Shown: positions 40,872-49,695 of the stretch, in pieces
Position numbering within the stretch: position 1 is the stretch's first letter
Layout: each line of letters starts with the position of its first letter
NCBI RefSeq assembly: GCF_041379945.2
Contig: NZ_JBFTXJ020000003.1
Span: forward strand, 434,001 to 498,000
DNA from: Aneurinibacillus sp. REN35
Lineage (GTDB): Bacteria; Bacillota; Bacilli; Aneurinibacillales; Aneurinibacillaceae
DNA length: 64,000 nt
Reading direction: 5' to 3'
The notes under the pieces: generated by a model
Seen by the model: only the letters and a program-made list of their open reading frames with translations
Database searches by the model: none
What the model was told of the DNA's origin: nothing
Translations under genes and position numbers: made by a program

Positions 40872-41174
40872 ATGCCAAACAATATAGAGGGACGCGGACT
40901 TACGGACCGTGAGATGATGCAGTTATGTCTTGAACTTGAAAAAGGGCGCTGCAGAAGCATATCGAATACGTTAGTAGAGACAAGTCATGGGAATTTGCGG
41001 GAGTTGTATCAGCGCTGCTTAGAGACGGCATTAACGAACCAGCAGCACATTGTAGATAGGATGCAGGAGCAGGGATATTATGAGATGCCGCGCGCAACAC
41101 AGGAGCAGCTTGCCCGGATGCAAGAGCAGCTACAGAATAATCTGCATCCAGGAGATGCCGCGTCATCAACCTAG
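40872..41174 (+). CDS. Spore coat protein, CotF family
   Basis: A 100-aa CotF-type protein: LTDREMMQLCLELEKGRC, ISNTLVETSHGNLRELYQRCLE, QQHIVDRMQEQGYYEMP. These helical proteins bind to the spore coat. GAAGGAGG precedes the ATG. It forms a pair with the upstream gene. Confidence 0.7.
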   Translation: MPNNIEGRGLTDREMMQLCLELEKGRCRSISNTLVETSHGNLRELYQRCLETALTNQQHIVDRMQEQGYYEMPRATQEQLARMQEQLQNNLHPGDAASST

Positions 41175-41343
41175 AAAAAGGGAAAGGACTATGAAGCAGA
41201 AAGCGACATGGTCCTTTCTTATATATGTTGCTGCTCTGTTCTACTCTTTTATATAGAAGAAAATCAGGCAAAAATGTAGAAAATAGCCCTAATAAGGTTA
41301 CAATAAGAAAAAAAGATAATTTCGATAGCAGGTGGTGAGTGCT

Positions 41344-42426
41344 TTGTATCCGAGAGGACCGTTACAGTTAATGTATCGTTTGTACCGACATATTTTTCCT
41401 TCCGTAAGAGCGGAGGTAGCCCGCTGGCGGGCAAGAGCGGAACAGATTCCGGATCCAGAACTTCGCAAGCAGGCGCTTGATAGCATAAGCAATAAGCTTT
41501 TTCACTGTGAAGGTGGGTCGGTTTATGCTGCAGCTCATATGGCGCATAAGGATGAGCTGATTCGACTCATTGTTGCCTACCAGACAATTAGCGATTATCT
41601 CGACAACTTATGTGATCGTTCGACTTCGCTTGGTGCACGAAATTTTGATCGTCTCCATCAGGCGATGCATGATGCGGTATCCGGCACATTTTCTCCGGTT
41701 GATTATTATGAATTCAATACAGAAAAAGACGATGGCGGCTATCTAAAGGCACTTGTTGCTGCCTGTCATACAGAGATGGGGCGTTTGCCCGGCTATTCGC
41801 TCGTACAAGCGGATGCGTACGAATTAGCCTCATTGTATTGTGATTTACAAGTACATAAGCATGTGGGCAAGGGGGAACGGGAAGCGCGTCTTCTGGCATG
41901 GTGGGAAGAACACAAAGAAAAAGCGCCCGAGCTTTCATGGAATGAGTTTGCCGCAGCGACAGGCTCAACGCTATGTCTGTTCCATCTCTTTCAACTGGCT
42001 TCGCACCCAGACGTATCTGAGGAGCGGGTCAGCATGATGAAGCAGGCGTACTTCCCGTGGGTATGCGCGCTGCATATTCTCCTTGATTATTTGATCGATT
42101 TAGAAGAGGATGAGCTTGGTGGAGACTTGAATTTCATCGCATATTATAAGGGTGAACAAGCCATCTACGAGCGCATTCATTATATTGTGCAACAGGCAAA
42201 GCACTACATCCAGCCGCTGCCTGATCGGAAGTTTCATAGCATGATCATAGACGGGCTGCTTGGCCTCTACCTATCGGATGGAAAAGTCCAGCGCCAACCG
42301 ATGGTCAAGCGTGTTGCCCGCTGGATTATCCGCTCGTCTTCCTTTCCGGCTCGTTTCTTTTTTCTTAATAGTCGCGGGTATCGTGGAAGCAAAGCGGTAC
42401 TGCAGGCACCTCCGACCGGCAAGTAA
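41344..42426 (+). CDS. ytpB: Tetraprenyl-beta-curcumene synthase, YtpB family
   Basis: A 360-aa terpene cyclase of the YtpB/DUF2600 family that converts heptaprenyl-type diphosphate to tetraprenyl-beta-curcumene, a precursor of sporulenes that stiffen spore membranes. Visible: FHCEGGSVYA, TISDYLDNLCDR, and the aspartate-rich DYLIDLEEDELGGDLNF. TTG 41344 is preferred because AGGTGGTG lies 5 nt upstream; GTG 41332 is an alternative. It precedes the methyltransferase-miaA-hfq block. Confidence 0.82.
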   Translation: MYPRGPLQLMYRLYRHIFPSVRAEVARWRARAEQIPDPELRKQALDSISNKLFHCEGGSVYAAAHMAHKDELIRLIVAYQTISDYLDNLCDRSTSLGARNFDRLHQAMHDAVSGTFSPVDYYEFNTEKDDGGYLKALVAACHTEMGRLPGYSLVQADAYELASLYCDLQVHKHVGKGEREARLLAWWEEHKEKAPELSWNEFAAATGSTLCLFHLFQLASHPDVSEERVSMMKQAYFPWVCALHILLDYLIDLEEDELGGDLNFIAYYKGEQAIYERIHYIVQQAKHYIQPLPDRKFHSMIIDGLLGLYLSDGKVQRQPMVKRVARWIIRSSSFPARFFFLNSRGYRGSKAVLQAPPTGK

Positions 42427-42509
42427 GCCGGTTTTCTTTGTGGGGAAAATAAGGTATGATGAAGAATGTTTCGCTAGAAGACAAAGATAGGGACGAGTGA
42501 GAAAGAACG

Positions 42510-43295
42510 ATGATAGTAACGACAAGACATGAAGCGCCGCATGAGATGAATGTGCAGGCTCAGGCACTTGCCGCTAAGCTCGGCGTACGCTTCATCGAAC
42601 GAAAAAAATTATCCATTGCCAGGCTGCATGAGATGGAAGATCAGGTGCTTGTGGTCGCGGATAGTGGACTCAAAGCGTATACCAAAGGTGAGACATCCCC
42701 CTTCTTCTTCCATCCGGGCATGGCAATGCTTCGTATAAAAAGATTGCTTGCTGGCGATAATGATGTCATGGTTCAGGCGTGCGGACTTAAGCGAGGCGAT
42801 ATGTTTTTAGATTGTACACTTGGTTTAGCATCTGACTCCATAGTGGCGTCATTTGTCACAGGACAAGAGGGACGTGTGGTAGGCATTGAATCGGAGCTTC
42901 TTCTCTCAACAATCGTCGGCGAAGGACTTCTGCGGTATGAAAGTCCTCTGACTGAAGCGGCAGAAGCCATGCGGCGTATTGAGGTAGTGCCTATGCATCA
43001 TTTGACTTTTTTGCAGCAATGTGAAAATAATAGTTTTGATATTATTTATTTTGATCCTATGTTTTTTCAGGCCATTGCGACTTCGCAAAGCATTGCGCCG
43101 CTTCGTCCATTTGCCAATTACGAAGAGCTTTCAATGCGTGCGATTGAAGAAGCAAGACGCGTGGCGCGTCGCCGTGTCGTAATGAAGAATCATCGGGAGA
43201 GTTCCGATTTTGAACGACTAGGCTTTACAAGACATAAGCGGATGGAACGCTCATTTACATATGGAATGATTGAGGTCGGGGGCGATGCGGAATGA
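42510..43295 (+). CDS. Class I SAM-dependent methyltransferase (RsmJ-like)
   Basis: A 261-aa protein with a Rossmann motif I LDCTLGLASDSIVASFV, a GIESELL motif and FDPMFF (catalytic DP-type). It resembles RsmJ-like 16S rRNA methyltransferases (SAM_MT family), although RsmJ function has not been shown in this group. The stop overlaps the miaA start by 4 bp (ATGA), so the genes are translationally coupled. Confidence 0.7.
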   Translation: MIVTTRHEAPHEMNVQAQALAAKLGVRFIERKKLSIARLHEMEDQVLVVADSGLKAYTKGETSPFFFHPGMAMLRIKRLLAGDNDVMVQACGLKRGDMFLDCTLGLASDSIVASFVTGQEGRVVGIESELLLSTIVGEGLLRYESPLTEAAEAMRRIEVVPMHHLTFLQQCENNSFDIIYFDPMFFQAIATSQSIAPLRPFANYEELSMRAIEEARRVARRRVVMKNHRESSDFERLGFTRHKRMERSFTYGMIEVGGDAE

Positions 43296-44239
43296 ATGAG
43301 AGAAGACAGCGTGTGCTTGCGCTCGTAGGCCCGACCTCGGTAGGGAAGACCGCTCTTAGTCTTGAGCTTGCCCGGCGGTTTGGCGGCGAGATTATTTCGG
43401 GCGATTCGATGCAGTTCTACCGTGGCATGGATATTGGTACGGCGAAGGCGACGGAGGAGGAGCGTGCTGTCATTGCGCATCATCTGATTGATATTTGTCG
43501 CCCGGATGAGGATGTCACGGTTGCTGAATTTCAGCGCCGGTGTAGGGGATTAATTGCGGAGATGAATGGGCGAGACACCCTGCCGATGATAGTTGGCGGC
43601 ACAGGTTTGTATGTGCAGTCGGTACTGTATGATTATCAATTTTCAACTGCGGGTGAAGACCCGGTATATCGTGATGAGCTTACTGCCTTTACCGAGCAAT
43701 ACGGTCGGGATGCCCTTCATGCCAGATTGGCTTCGATTGATCCCAAAACGGCTGAACGCCTGCATCCAAATGATGTGAAACGCATGATTCGTGCGCTTGA
43801 GATTTATCATGTGACCGGAACGCCAATGTCGCATTATCAGACAAGGAGCGAAGAGTCACCGTACAATCTGCTTTTGCTTGGATTGACAATGGACCGCACG
43901 CTTTTGTACGAACGGATTAATCATAGGGTTGATCTGATGATTTCAGAAGGACTGATTGAAGAAGTGGAAGGCTTGCTTGCACAAGGATATGACGATACGC
44001 TTCGTTCGATGCAGGCGCTTGGCTATAAAGAGATCATTGCATATCTTAAGGGGAAGATGACGCGTGAGGAAGCAATTGATCTTGTAAAGAAGCGTACCCG
44101 TAATTTTGCCAAACGTCAGCTTACCTGGTTCCGTGCTATGAAAGATATTGTCTGGTTCGATATGACGCCGTCAGATGATGCAGCACTTGCTGCTTCCTAT
44201 GAAGCAATTTATCGAACGGTGGCAGGAAAGTTCAGATAA
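43292..44239 (+). CDS. miaA: tRNA dimethylallyltransferase MiaA
   Basis: A 315-aa enzyme that adds dimethylallyl to A37 of tRNAs, the substrate of MiaB. P-loop GPTSVGKT (residues 13-20), [19 protein letters not shown], and the C-terminal [13 protein letters not shown] motif are typical. It is translationally coupled to the upstream methyltransferase and 50 bp before hfq, an arrangement conserved in Bacilli. Confidence 0.96.
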   Translation: MNERRQRVLALVGPTSVGKTALSLELARRFGGEIISGDSMQFYRGMDIGTAKATEEERAVIAHHLIDICRPDEDVTVAEFQRRCRGLIAEMNGRDTLPMIVGGTGLYVQSVLYDYQFSTAGEDPVYRDELTAFTEQYGRDALHARLASIDPKTAERLHPNDVKRMIRALEIYHVTGTPMSHYQTRSEESPYNLLLLGLTMDRTLLYERINHRVDLMISEGLIEEVEGLLAQGYDDTLRSMQALGYKEIIAYLKGKMTREEAIDLVKKRTRNFAKRQLTWFRAMKDIVWFDMTPSDDAALAASYEAIYRTVAGKFR

Positions 44240-44289
44240 GCGACGAATATAATAAAAAACTTATAAAGATAAATATAGGAGGTATTACT

Positions 44290-44520
44290 ATGGCAAATAC
44301 CATTAACATTCAGGATACGTTCTTAAACCATCTGCGCAAAGAAAATGTTCCTGTCACCATCTATCTTGTGAACGGCTTCCAGCTTCGCGGATTGGTGAAG
44401 GCATTTGACAACTTCACTGTTGTGATTGATACGGAAGGAAAGCAGCAATTGGTATATAAGCATGCCATCTCTACCTTCTTACCACAACGACCGGTTTCTT
44501 TGATGCCTGATAGCGAATAA
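44290..44520 (+). CDS. hfq: RNA chaperone Hfq
   Basis: A 76-aa Hfq. Sm1 motif [25 protein letters not shown] and Sm2 motif [10 protein letters not shown] are intact; the N-terminal [13 protein letters not shown] is typical. It binds sRNAs and mRNAs as a hexamer. GGAGGTATTACT precedes the ATG. Confidence 0.97.
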   Translation: MANTINIQDTFLNHLRKENVPVTIYLVNGFQLRGLVKAFDNFTVVIDTEGKQQLVYKHAISTFLPQRPVSLMPDSE

Positions 44521-44538
44521 GCTCTTGTATAGGTATCT

Positions 44539-44568
44539 ACCGGACAGCCATGCTGTCCGGTTTTTTTA
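44539..44568 (+). terminator. Terminator of miaA-hfq
   Basis: ACCGGACAGC / GCTGTCCGGT stem with a 3-nt loop and TTTTTTTATT tail. Confidence 0.85.
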
Positions 44569-44689
44569 TTGTTGTCCTGTGTTTCAGCTCCCCTGTTTTT
44601 GGGAATACATCTAGCAGGATAATTTGTGCCTATTTTACTGAGGTAAAAAGGTGCAGACTGCTGTAATGTAGGAGTAGGGGGAGATGCAT

Positions 44690-44911
44690 ATGCGGGTGCG
44701 TTTTTTGGATGAAGATGGGGATGAGTATATTATGGAACCGCGTAATGTGGAGCAGTTATTATCCACGTTGCAGCGTTCGCGCAGTATTGCTTTTAAGCAT
44801 AAATGGTACAATGTAGGGGACATTGTGCATACGGAGCTCACCAATGGGATGGGAGAGCCCAAGCGGGAAATTATTGTTTCATTAATTAACAAAGCCGTCA
44901 TGAGCAGCTAA
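44690..44911 (+). CDS. Small hypothetical protein (73 aa)
   Basis: Starts MRVRFLDEDGDEYIME and has KHKWYNVGDIVHTELTNG and REIIVSLINKAV; acidic beta-rich protein without membrane segment. ATG 44690 suits AGGGGGAG (6 nt); ATG 44684 is an alternative. No family recognised. Confidence 0.55.
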   Translation: MRVRFLDEDGDEYIMEPRNVEQLLSTLQRSRSIAFKHKWYNVGDIVHTELTNGMGEPKREIIVSLINKAVMSS

Positions 44912-44950
44912 GGATTGCTTTATAAAAAAAGAACGAGTTATCATGGTTGA

Positions 44951-44980
44951 CCCGGCGAATTGCCGGGCATTTTTTATTTG
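44951..44980 (+). terminator. Terminator
   Basis: CCCGGC-GAATT-GCCGGG hairpin followed by CATTTTTTATTT. Confidence 0.75.
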
Positions 44981-45006
44981 ACTTTACTTATACAAATGGA
45001 TTAAAT
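44978..45006 (+). promoter_or_regulatory. Candidate promoter of the metN-metI leader
   Basis: TTGACT (44978-44983), 17-bp spacer, TTAAAT (45001-45006). The expected start near 45013 would give a leader of about 190 nt. Confidence 0.5.
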
Positions 45007-45014
45007 TATTTATT

Positions 45015-45160
45015 GTGTCTAGACATGCATATGCCCTGATACAGTGCCTATGCTTCGCTGCTTTCAGTAAGGTCTAGAATAAAGATGCGTAAGATAATCA
45101 TTCTAATAGATAAGAGAGAATCGGAGGCCCTCTTTTGTCTGTGCAAAAGAGGCTTTTTCT
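45015..45160 (+). promoter_or_regulatory. Structured metN leader with terminator, class not recognised
   Basis: TCTAGAC (about 45019) pairs with GTCTAGA (about 45071), closing a region with an internal CAGTG/CGCTG hairpin. Downstream a perfect CCTCTTTTG / CAAAAGAGG terminator (45129-45152) with TTTTTCTTTTT lies before metN. I do not find S-box (SAM-I) or T-box landmark sequences. A regulatory leader is inferred from position. Confidence 0.45.
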
Positions 45161-45206
45161 TTTTCGTATCGTTAATGAGTACAAGCATGTAGAAGGAGGG
45201 AACACG

Positions 45207-46229
45207 TTGATTTCAGTCCGTAAGTTGGAGAAGGTGTACGGCAGCGGAGAAGGAGCCGTACACGCGATTAAAAATGCCAATTTTGACATTGAAAAAGGTG
45301 AGATTTTCGGCGTAATCGGCTTTAGTGGTGCCGGAAAAAGCTCACTGATTCGTTGCATCAACCTGTTAGAGCGCCCGACATCGGGCGAGGTGATTATAAA
45401 TGGAACAGATATAACCAAGCTATCGCAAGGTGAACTGCGTAAGTCCCGCCGTAAGATCGGAATGATTTTTCAGCACTTTAATCTGCTGTCTTCTGCAACG
45501 GTATTTGATAATGTAGCTGCACCGCTGCGGCTGAACAAAACGCCTAAACAAGTAATCGAAAAGAAAGTAACAGAGCTGCTAAGCATTGTAGGTCTTGCAA
45601 ACCGGGCGCAGGCTTATCCGTCTCAACTGTCCGGCGGTCAAAAACAACGCGTGGCAATCGCGCGCGCATTAGCCAATGATCCAGAAATTCTTTTGTGTGA
45701 TGAAGCGACATCGGCGCTTGACCCACAGACCACTGAATCGATCCTTGATCTTCTGCTCGATATTAATAAGAAATATAACCTCACCATTATGTTGATTACA
45801 CATGAGATGCACGTGGTGAAGAAAATTTGCGATCGTGTGGCAGTAATGGAGGAAGGAAATATTGTTGAGATGGGCTCGGTGCTTGAGATATTCTCCGCCC
45901 CTAAAACATTAACAACAAGAAACTTTATCCGCAATATTTTTGATGATCAGCTTCCAGAAGGCTTGCTTGAACGCATGCAGCATGCGCCAGGGAGTCGGAT
46001 CATACGCCTGACGTTTATCGGTGAAAGTACAGGGCATCCGGTTCTTGCGGAATTGACCGAGAAGTTCCATCTGAAGCCGAATATCCTTGTCGGAAACATT
46101 ACACAAATCAAGGATACCACATTTGGCTATCTGGTCATTTCATTGAGCGGAGAAGCGGCAGTGCTGGACGAAGCGCTGCAATATGTGGAAGAGAGAGGGA
46201 TTCGCGCGGAGGTGATTCACCATGTTTAA
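45207..46229 (+). CDS. metN: Methionine ABC transporter ATP-binding protein MetN
   Basis: A 340-aa ATPase. Walker A GFSGAGKS (38-45), signature LSGGQKQR, Walker B ILLCDEATSALDP, and a C-terminal NIL/ACT-like domain (RIIRLTFIGES, TKFHLKPNILVGNI-type) that senses methionine. TTG 45207 follows AGAAGGAGGG; the frame is open further upstream inside the terminator. It overlaps metI by 8 bp. It would energise uptake of methionine through MetI. Confidence 0.93.
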   Translation: MISVRKLEKVYGSGEGAVHAIKNANFDIEKGEIFGVIGFSGAGKSSLIRCINLLERPTSGEVIINGTDITKLSQGELRKSRRKIGMIFQHFNLLSSATVFDNVAAPLRLNKTPKQVIEKKVTELLSIVGLANRAQAYPSQLSGGQKQRVAIARALANDPEILLCDEATSALDPQTTESILDLLLDINKKYNLTIMLITHEMHVVKKICDRVAVMEEGNIVEMGSVLEIFSAPKTLTTRNFIRNIFDDQLPEGLLERMQHAPGSRIIRLTFIGESTGHPVLAELTEKFHLKPNILVGNITQIKDTTFGYLVISLSGEAAVLDEALQYVEERGIRAEVIHHV

Positions 46230-46884
46230 CGGAATGGACCCGCACTGGGATTTGTATTTGCCAGCGCTGCAGGAAACATTGTACATGGTTGGCTGGTCGA
46301 TCTTTTTAGGTACATTAATCGGGATTCCGCTCGGTGTGCTGCTTGTTATTACACGTCCGGGTCATATTTTTGAACAGCCGGTATTTTATCAAGTGATAAG
46401 CACGGTCATTAACATTATTCGTTCGGTGCCGTTTATCATTTTGTTGTTTGCATTAATTCCGCTGACCAAGTTCATTATCGGAACGTTCATTGGTGTAGAA
46501 GGTGCCATCGTTCCGCTTGTTGTGTACGTAGCACCATATATAGCCCGCCTGATGGAGTCGGCTCTGCTTGAAGTCAATCCTGGACTAATCGAAGCATTTC
46601 AAGCGATGGGTGCGACACGGCGCCAGATTATCTTTAATGTAATGCTAAAAGAAGCGCGTCCGGCAGTGGTACTTTCCTTAACGATTGCGGTGATTGGTCT
46701 GATTGATGCTACGGCGATGGCCGGCATTATCGGGGCTGGTGGGCTTGGGAACTTGGCCTATCGCTATGGTTTCCAACGCTGGGAAACATTGGTGATGATT
46801 ATTACCGTTATTATTCTAATCGTTCTTGTACAGCTGCTGCAAACGCTTGGGAACCGAATTGCGCGTTCTATGCGCAAAGACTAA
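46222..46884 (+). CDS. metI: Methionine ABC transporter permease MetI
   Basis: A 220-aa permease with five helices and the EAA loop region LIEAFQAMGATRRQIIFNVMLKEA. It pairs with MetN. A MetQ-type binding protein is usual but no such gene is adjacent; it may lie elsewhere. GCGGAGGTGATTCACC precedes the ATG. Confidence 0.9.
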   Translation: MFNGMDPHWDLYLPALQETLYMVGWSIFLGTLIGIPLGVLLVITRPGHIFEQPVFYQVISTVINIIRSVPFIILLFALIPLTKFIIGTFIGVEGAIVPLVVYVAPYIARLMESALLEVNPGLIEAFQAMGATRRQIIFNVMLKEARPAVVLSLTIAVIGLIDATAMAGIIGAGGLGNLAYRYGFQRWETLVMIITVIILIVLVQLLQTLGNRIARSMRKD

Positions 46885-46932
46885 TCCACTGGATAGAGAA
46901 AGAGAACGAGCTAAGCAGAGGGGAGCGGAGCA

Positions 46933-48114
46933 GTGAAGGGACTGAGATTTCAACCATCAGATGCGATGAGTCGTCTGCCGATCCAATTCTTTTCTGGATT
47001 GGCAAGTAAGGTGCAAAAAAAGCTAGAAGCAGGGCATGATATTATTAATCTGGGTCAGGGGAATCCTGACAGACCAACACCCGAACATATCGTGGCTGCG
47101 CTTAAGCGTGAGGCGGAAAATCCACTGCATCATAAGTATTCACCGTTTCAGGGCCGGAGTGAGTTGAAAGAAGCCATTGCCTATTGGTATAAGCAGGAGC
47201 GCGGCGTTGCGATTGATCCCAAGACGGAGGTCGCTATTCTGTTTGGCGGGAAGACAGGGTTGGTAGAGCTTAGCCCGATCTTTTTAAATCCAGGCGATGT
47301 CTGCTTAGTCCCGGACCCTGGTTATCCGGATTACTGGTCGGGTGTAGCGATGGCCGGCGGAATTATGGAAATGATGCCGCTGCGCGAAGATCATAGTTTT
47401 CTGCCGGATTTCTCTAGGATTGCACCGGATGTAGCGCGTCGTGCCAAAATGATGTTCCTTAATTACCCAAACAATCCGACCGGGGCTGTAGCGACGCCTG
47501 CGTTTATTGAAGAAGCGGTAAAATTCTGCCGCGATTATGAAATCTTACTTGTTCATGATTATGCGTACGGTGCGATTGGGTTTGACGGTATTGTGCCGCC
47601 GAGCTTCCTCTTACATCCAGATACAAAAGATGTTGGGATTGAGATCTATACCTTATCCAAAACGTATAATATGGCTGGCTGGCGCGTTGGTTTTGCGCTT
47701 GGCAACGCGGATGTAATACGTCTGATTAATTTGTATCAAGACCATTACTTTGTCAGTCTGTTTGGTGCGATTCAGATGGCTGCTGTCGAGGCGCTCACGT
47801 CGTCACAGCAGTGTGTGTATGATTTGTGTGCAATGTATGAATCACGCCGTAATACGCTGTATGGAGCACTGGCTGGCATTGGTTGGCATGCGGCTCCGAC
47901 ACCAGGCTCCTTCTTTGCCTGGCTGAAGGTTCCGCCTGGCTATTCATCTTCAGCATTTGCTGACATGCTGCTAGATGAGGCCCATGTGGCGGTGGCACCG
48001 GGTATTGGTTTTGGAGCGCAGGGAGAAGGTTATATCCGTGTCGGCTTGTTGGTTGATGAGCCTAAGCTTGAAGAAGCTGCCGCACGCATTCGCAAACTCC
48101 GTTTATTTGAATAG
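46933..48114 (+). CDS. MtnE-like PLP-dependent aminotransferase
   Basis: A 393-aa fold-type I aminotransferase. PLP lysine K243 in TLSKTYNMAGWRVG; other motifs are NLGQGNPDRPTPEH, YPNNPTGAV and RVGLLVDE. It resembles MtnE/YkrV, which transaminates ketomethiobutyrate back to methionine in the salvage pathway. Its place after metNI supports a methionine role, although general aromatic/aspartate aminotransferases look similar. GTG 46933 follows AGGGGAG by 8 nt. Confidence 0.75.
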   Translation: MKGLRFQPSDAMSRLPIQFFSGLASKVQKKLEAGHDIINLGQGNPDRPTPEHIVAALKREAENPLHHKYSPFQGRSELKEAIAYWYKQERGVAIDPKTEVAILFGGKTGLVELSPIFLNPGDVCLVPDPGYPDYWSGVAMAGGIMEMMPLREDHSFLPDFSRIAPDVARRAKMMFLNYPNNPTGAVATPAFIEEAVKFCRDYEILLVHDYAYGAIGFDGIVPPSFLLHPDTKDVGIEIYTLSKTYNMAGWRVGFALGNADVIRLINLYQDHYFVSLFGAIQMAAVEALTSSQQCVYDLCAMYESRRNTLYGALAGIGWHAAPTPGSFFAWLKVPPGYSSSAFADMLLDEAHVAVAPGIGFGAQGEGYIRVGLLVDEPKLEEAAARIRKLRLFE

Positions 48115-48123
48115 TGATAGGAA

Positions 48124-48166
48124 AAGACACAGCATCCTGATAGCCCGATGCTGTGTCTTTTTTGTT
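48124..48166 (+). terminator. Terminator of metNI-mtnE operon
   Basis: 13-bp stem AAGACACAGCATC / GATGCTGTGTCTT followed by TTTTGTTTG. Confidence 0.85.
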
Positions 48167-48189
48167 TGTCTGCTAGAATGAGACGATGG

Positions 48190-48336
48190 TTAGTGTACAT
48201 TTCCCTTGTCCGATTTGCTTTCAGCCTGTGTTTCTTTTGCTTCGGTTGCGTCTTCTACTTTGCAATCCCCACAAATCCAATGGCTGCCTACTTGTTGTCC
48301 CTGTTGGGTTTTTCCGCAAGCGTCGCATGTAATCAT
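48190..48336 (-). CDS. Small zinc-ribbon protein (48 aa)
   Basis: MITCDACGK, then HWICGDCK, gives two CxxC knuckles and a charged hydrophilic tail. AGGAGGAATTGATC precedes ATG 48336. Probably a small metal-binding protein; similar small Zn-ribbon proteins in Bacilli include YhfH. Function unknown. Confidence 0.65.
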   Translation of the reverse strand: MITCDACGKTQQGQQVGSHWICGDCKVEDATEAKETQAESKSDKGNVH

Positions 48337-48453
48337 GATCAATTCCTCCTGAGGATTTTATTTAAAGGTACTTATATTTTAAGCCAAATGGGATAAAATT
48401 GAAACATCATTCGTTTTTATTCGTATGAAAAGGAAAAGGGGAGGGAATAGACC

Positions 48454-48762
48454 ATGAATCCAAAACCAACCTGTGTAGTGATTCATGCAAGTACGTTTTT
48501 TGCTCCGATACTTGTACCGTTGTTGTTTTATTTTTTGGCGGATCATCCGTATGTAAAAGAGAAGGCGATGGAAGCTTTATTGTTCCATATTGCTATGGCA
48601 GCTCTGCTGACAATATCCGCATTTTTGATGATTGTACTGATTGGATTTATTCTGCTGCCGATTTTTTCGCTTGTCGCGATTTATTATCCGATCAAAGGGA
48701 TTATTCGGGCATTGCAGGAAGAGCCGTTTCACTATCCAATTGTTCACAATTGGGTACGCTAA
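48454..48762 (+). CDS. DUF4870-family membrane protein
   Basis: A 102-aa protein with three hydrophobic segments and the HASTFFAPILVPLLFYFL and KEKAMEALLFHI pattern of DUF4870/Tic20-like proteins. Function unknown. GAGGGAATAG precedes the ATG. Confidence 0.75.
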   Translation: MNPKPTCVVIHASTFFAPILVPLLFYFLADHPYVKEKAMEALLFHIAMAALLTISAFLMIVLIGFILLPIFSLVAIYYPIKGIIRALQEEPFHYPIVHNWVR

Positions 48763-48788
48763 TTATAGATAGGCAAATCAAGATAACG

Positions 48789-48825
48789 CGCGGGTTTTCG
48801 ATAAGAAAGCCCGCGGATTTTTATT
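48789..48825 (+). terminator. Terminator
   Basis: CGCGGG / CCCGCG stem with extra TTTTC/GAAA pairing and TTTTTATT tail. Confidence 0.75.
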
Positions 48826-48950
48826 ACAGGAGCCTATACACCAGTCAATGGCGGACACGCGATGTAAGAATCTTTTTATATCGCCGCTTCTATCTGTTAT
48901 TCACAAGCATATAGATATAAAGGTGTGAATGAAGAGATGGAGGGATCGCC

Positions 48951-49121
48951 ATGTATTTGGGTGTGTTTGACATGAAAGAAAGGCTAGAGCAGATGCGTAA
49001 ACTATTAAAGGAAAAAAAACGCTTAAAAGAACTGCTTGAACAAGACATTGAAGAGATCGAGCGGGATATTACCGCACTTGAGAGACATCAGGAAACTGTC
49101 GAGCGAAGCCTTTCTGTATGA
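48951..49121 (+). CDS. Small coiled-coil protein (56 aa)
   Basis: Starts MYLGVFDMKERLEQMRKLL, then a heptad-like charged stretch (KRLKELLEQDIEEIERD). GGAGGGATCGCC precedes ATG 48951. No family recognised. Confidence 0.6.
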   Translation: MYLGVFDMKERLEQMRKLLKEKKRLKELLEQDIEEIERDITALERHQETVERSLSV

Positions 49122-49209
49122 GTGTGTGAATGGGCGTTTGTCCCTCTTCCTCTCTGCCCGCTTGCTGCGTACGATATAACAGAAGCAAGGGAGCAAAGAA
49201 GGTGAAGTG

Positions 49210-49494
49210 ATGAACAGAAAGGAATTCAGACGATTTGTGAGAGAAAATGATGAATTTGCTACTTGGGCAAAAGAACAGCATCCGAAGGTACGGAATTTAG
49301 CTAGGCAGCGCAACTATGATCTGATTGTAAAGGAATGGGAGAAGAGCAAGCAGCCTAAGCCTGTTCAGCGTAAAGCAATGGCACACCAAATTGCCGAGTC
49401 TATGCGGGATGTGCAGAGCTTTATGCAGAACGTTGAAAGTGTCTTTGGTAAGATTAAAGCCCTGCACGGATATGCGAGAAACCTCAAAAAGTAA
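49210..49494 (+). CDS. Small helical hypothetical protein (94 aa)
   Basis: Starts MNRKEFRRFVRENDEF, with EQHPKVRNLARQRNYDLIV and a C-terminal helix ending in the terminator. The HP..R pattern recalls the YlbD spore-coat family, but the match is not strong. AAGGTGA precedes ATG 49210; GTG 49207 is possible. Function unknown. Confidence 0.55.
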   Translation: MNRKEFRRFVRENDEFATWAKEQHPKVRNLARQRNYDLIVKEWEKSKQPKPVQRKAMAHQIAESMRDVQSFMQNVESVFGKIKALHGYARNLKK

Positions 49495-49513
49495 TCTTTT
49501 GAGGTTTTTTTGT
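49480..49513 (+). terminator. Terminator overlapping a stop codon
   Basis: Perfect 9-bp stem ACCTCAAAA / TTTTGAGGT with a 7-nt loop and TTTTTTG tail. Confidence 0.8.
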
Positions 49514-49695
49514 TGGATGCGTAATCTCCTAAAATTATTGCTTGCTTTTTCCCTAAAATCGTTTAAAATGAACATGGTTTCACGGAAAATTTAGCTAGTT
49601 AGTAGTAAATGGTGCAACTTTTATTTGTCTTTAGTCGTAGAAACTTAATGGCTAGATAAAGACAACTATATGGAAGAAGAAGGGGAGATAGCAGG

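Noticed and set aside
45000-45200. S-box (SAM-I) riboswitch or T-box upstream of metN
   Set aside because: The conserved S-box and T-box landmark sequences were looked for and not found, although the leader is structured.
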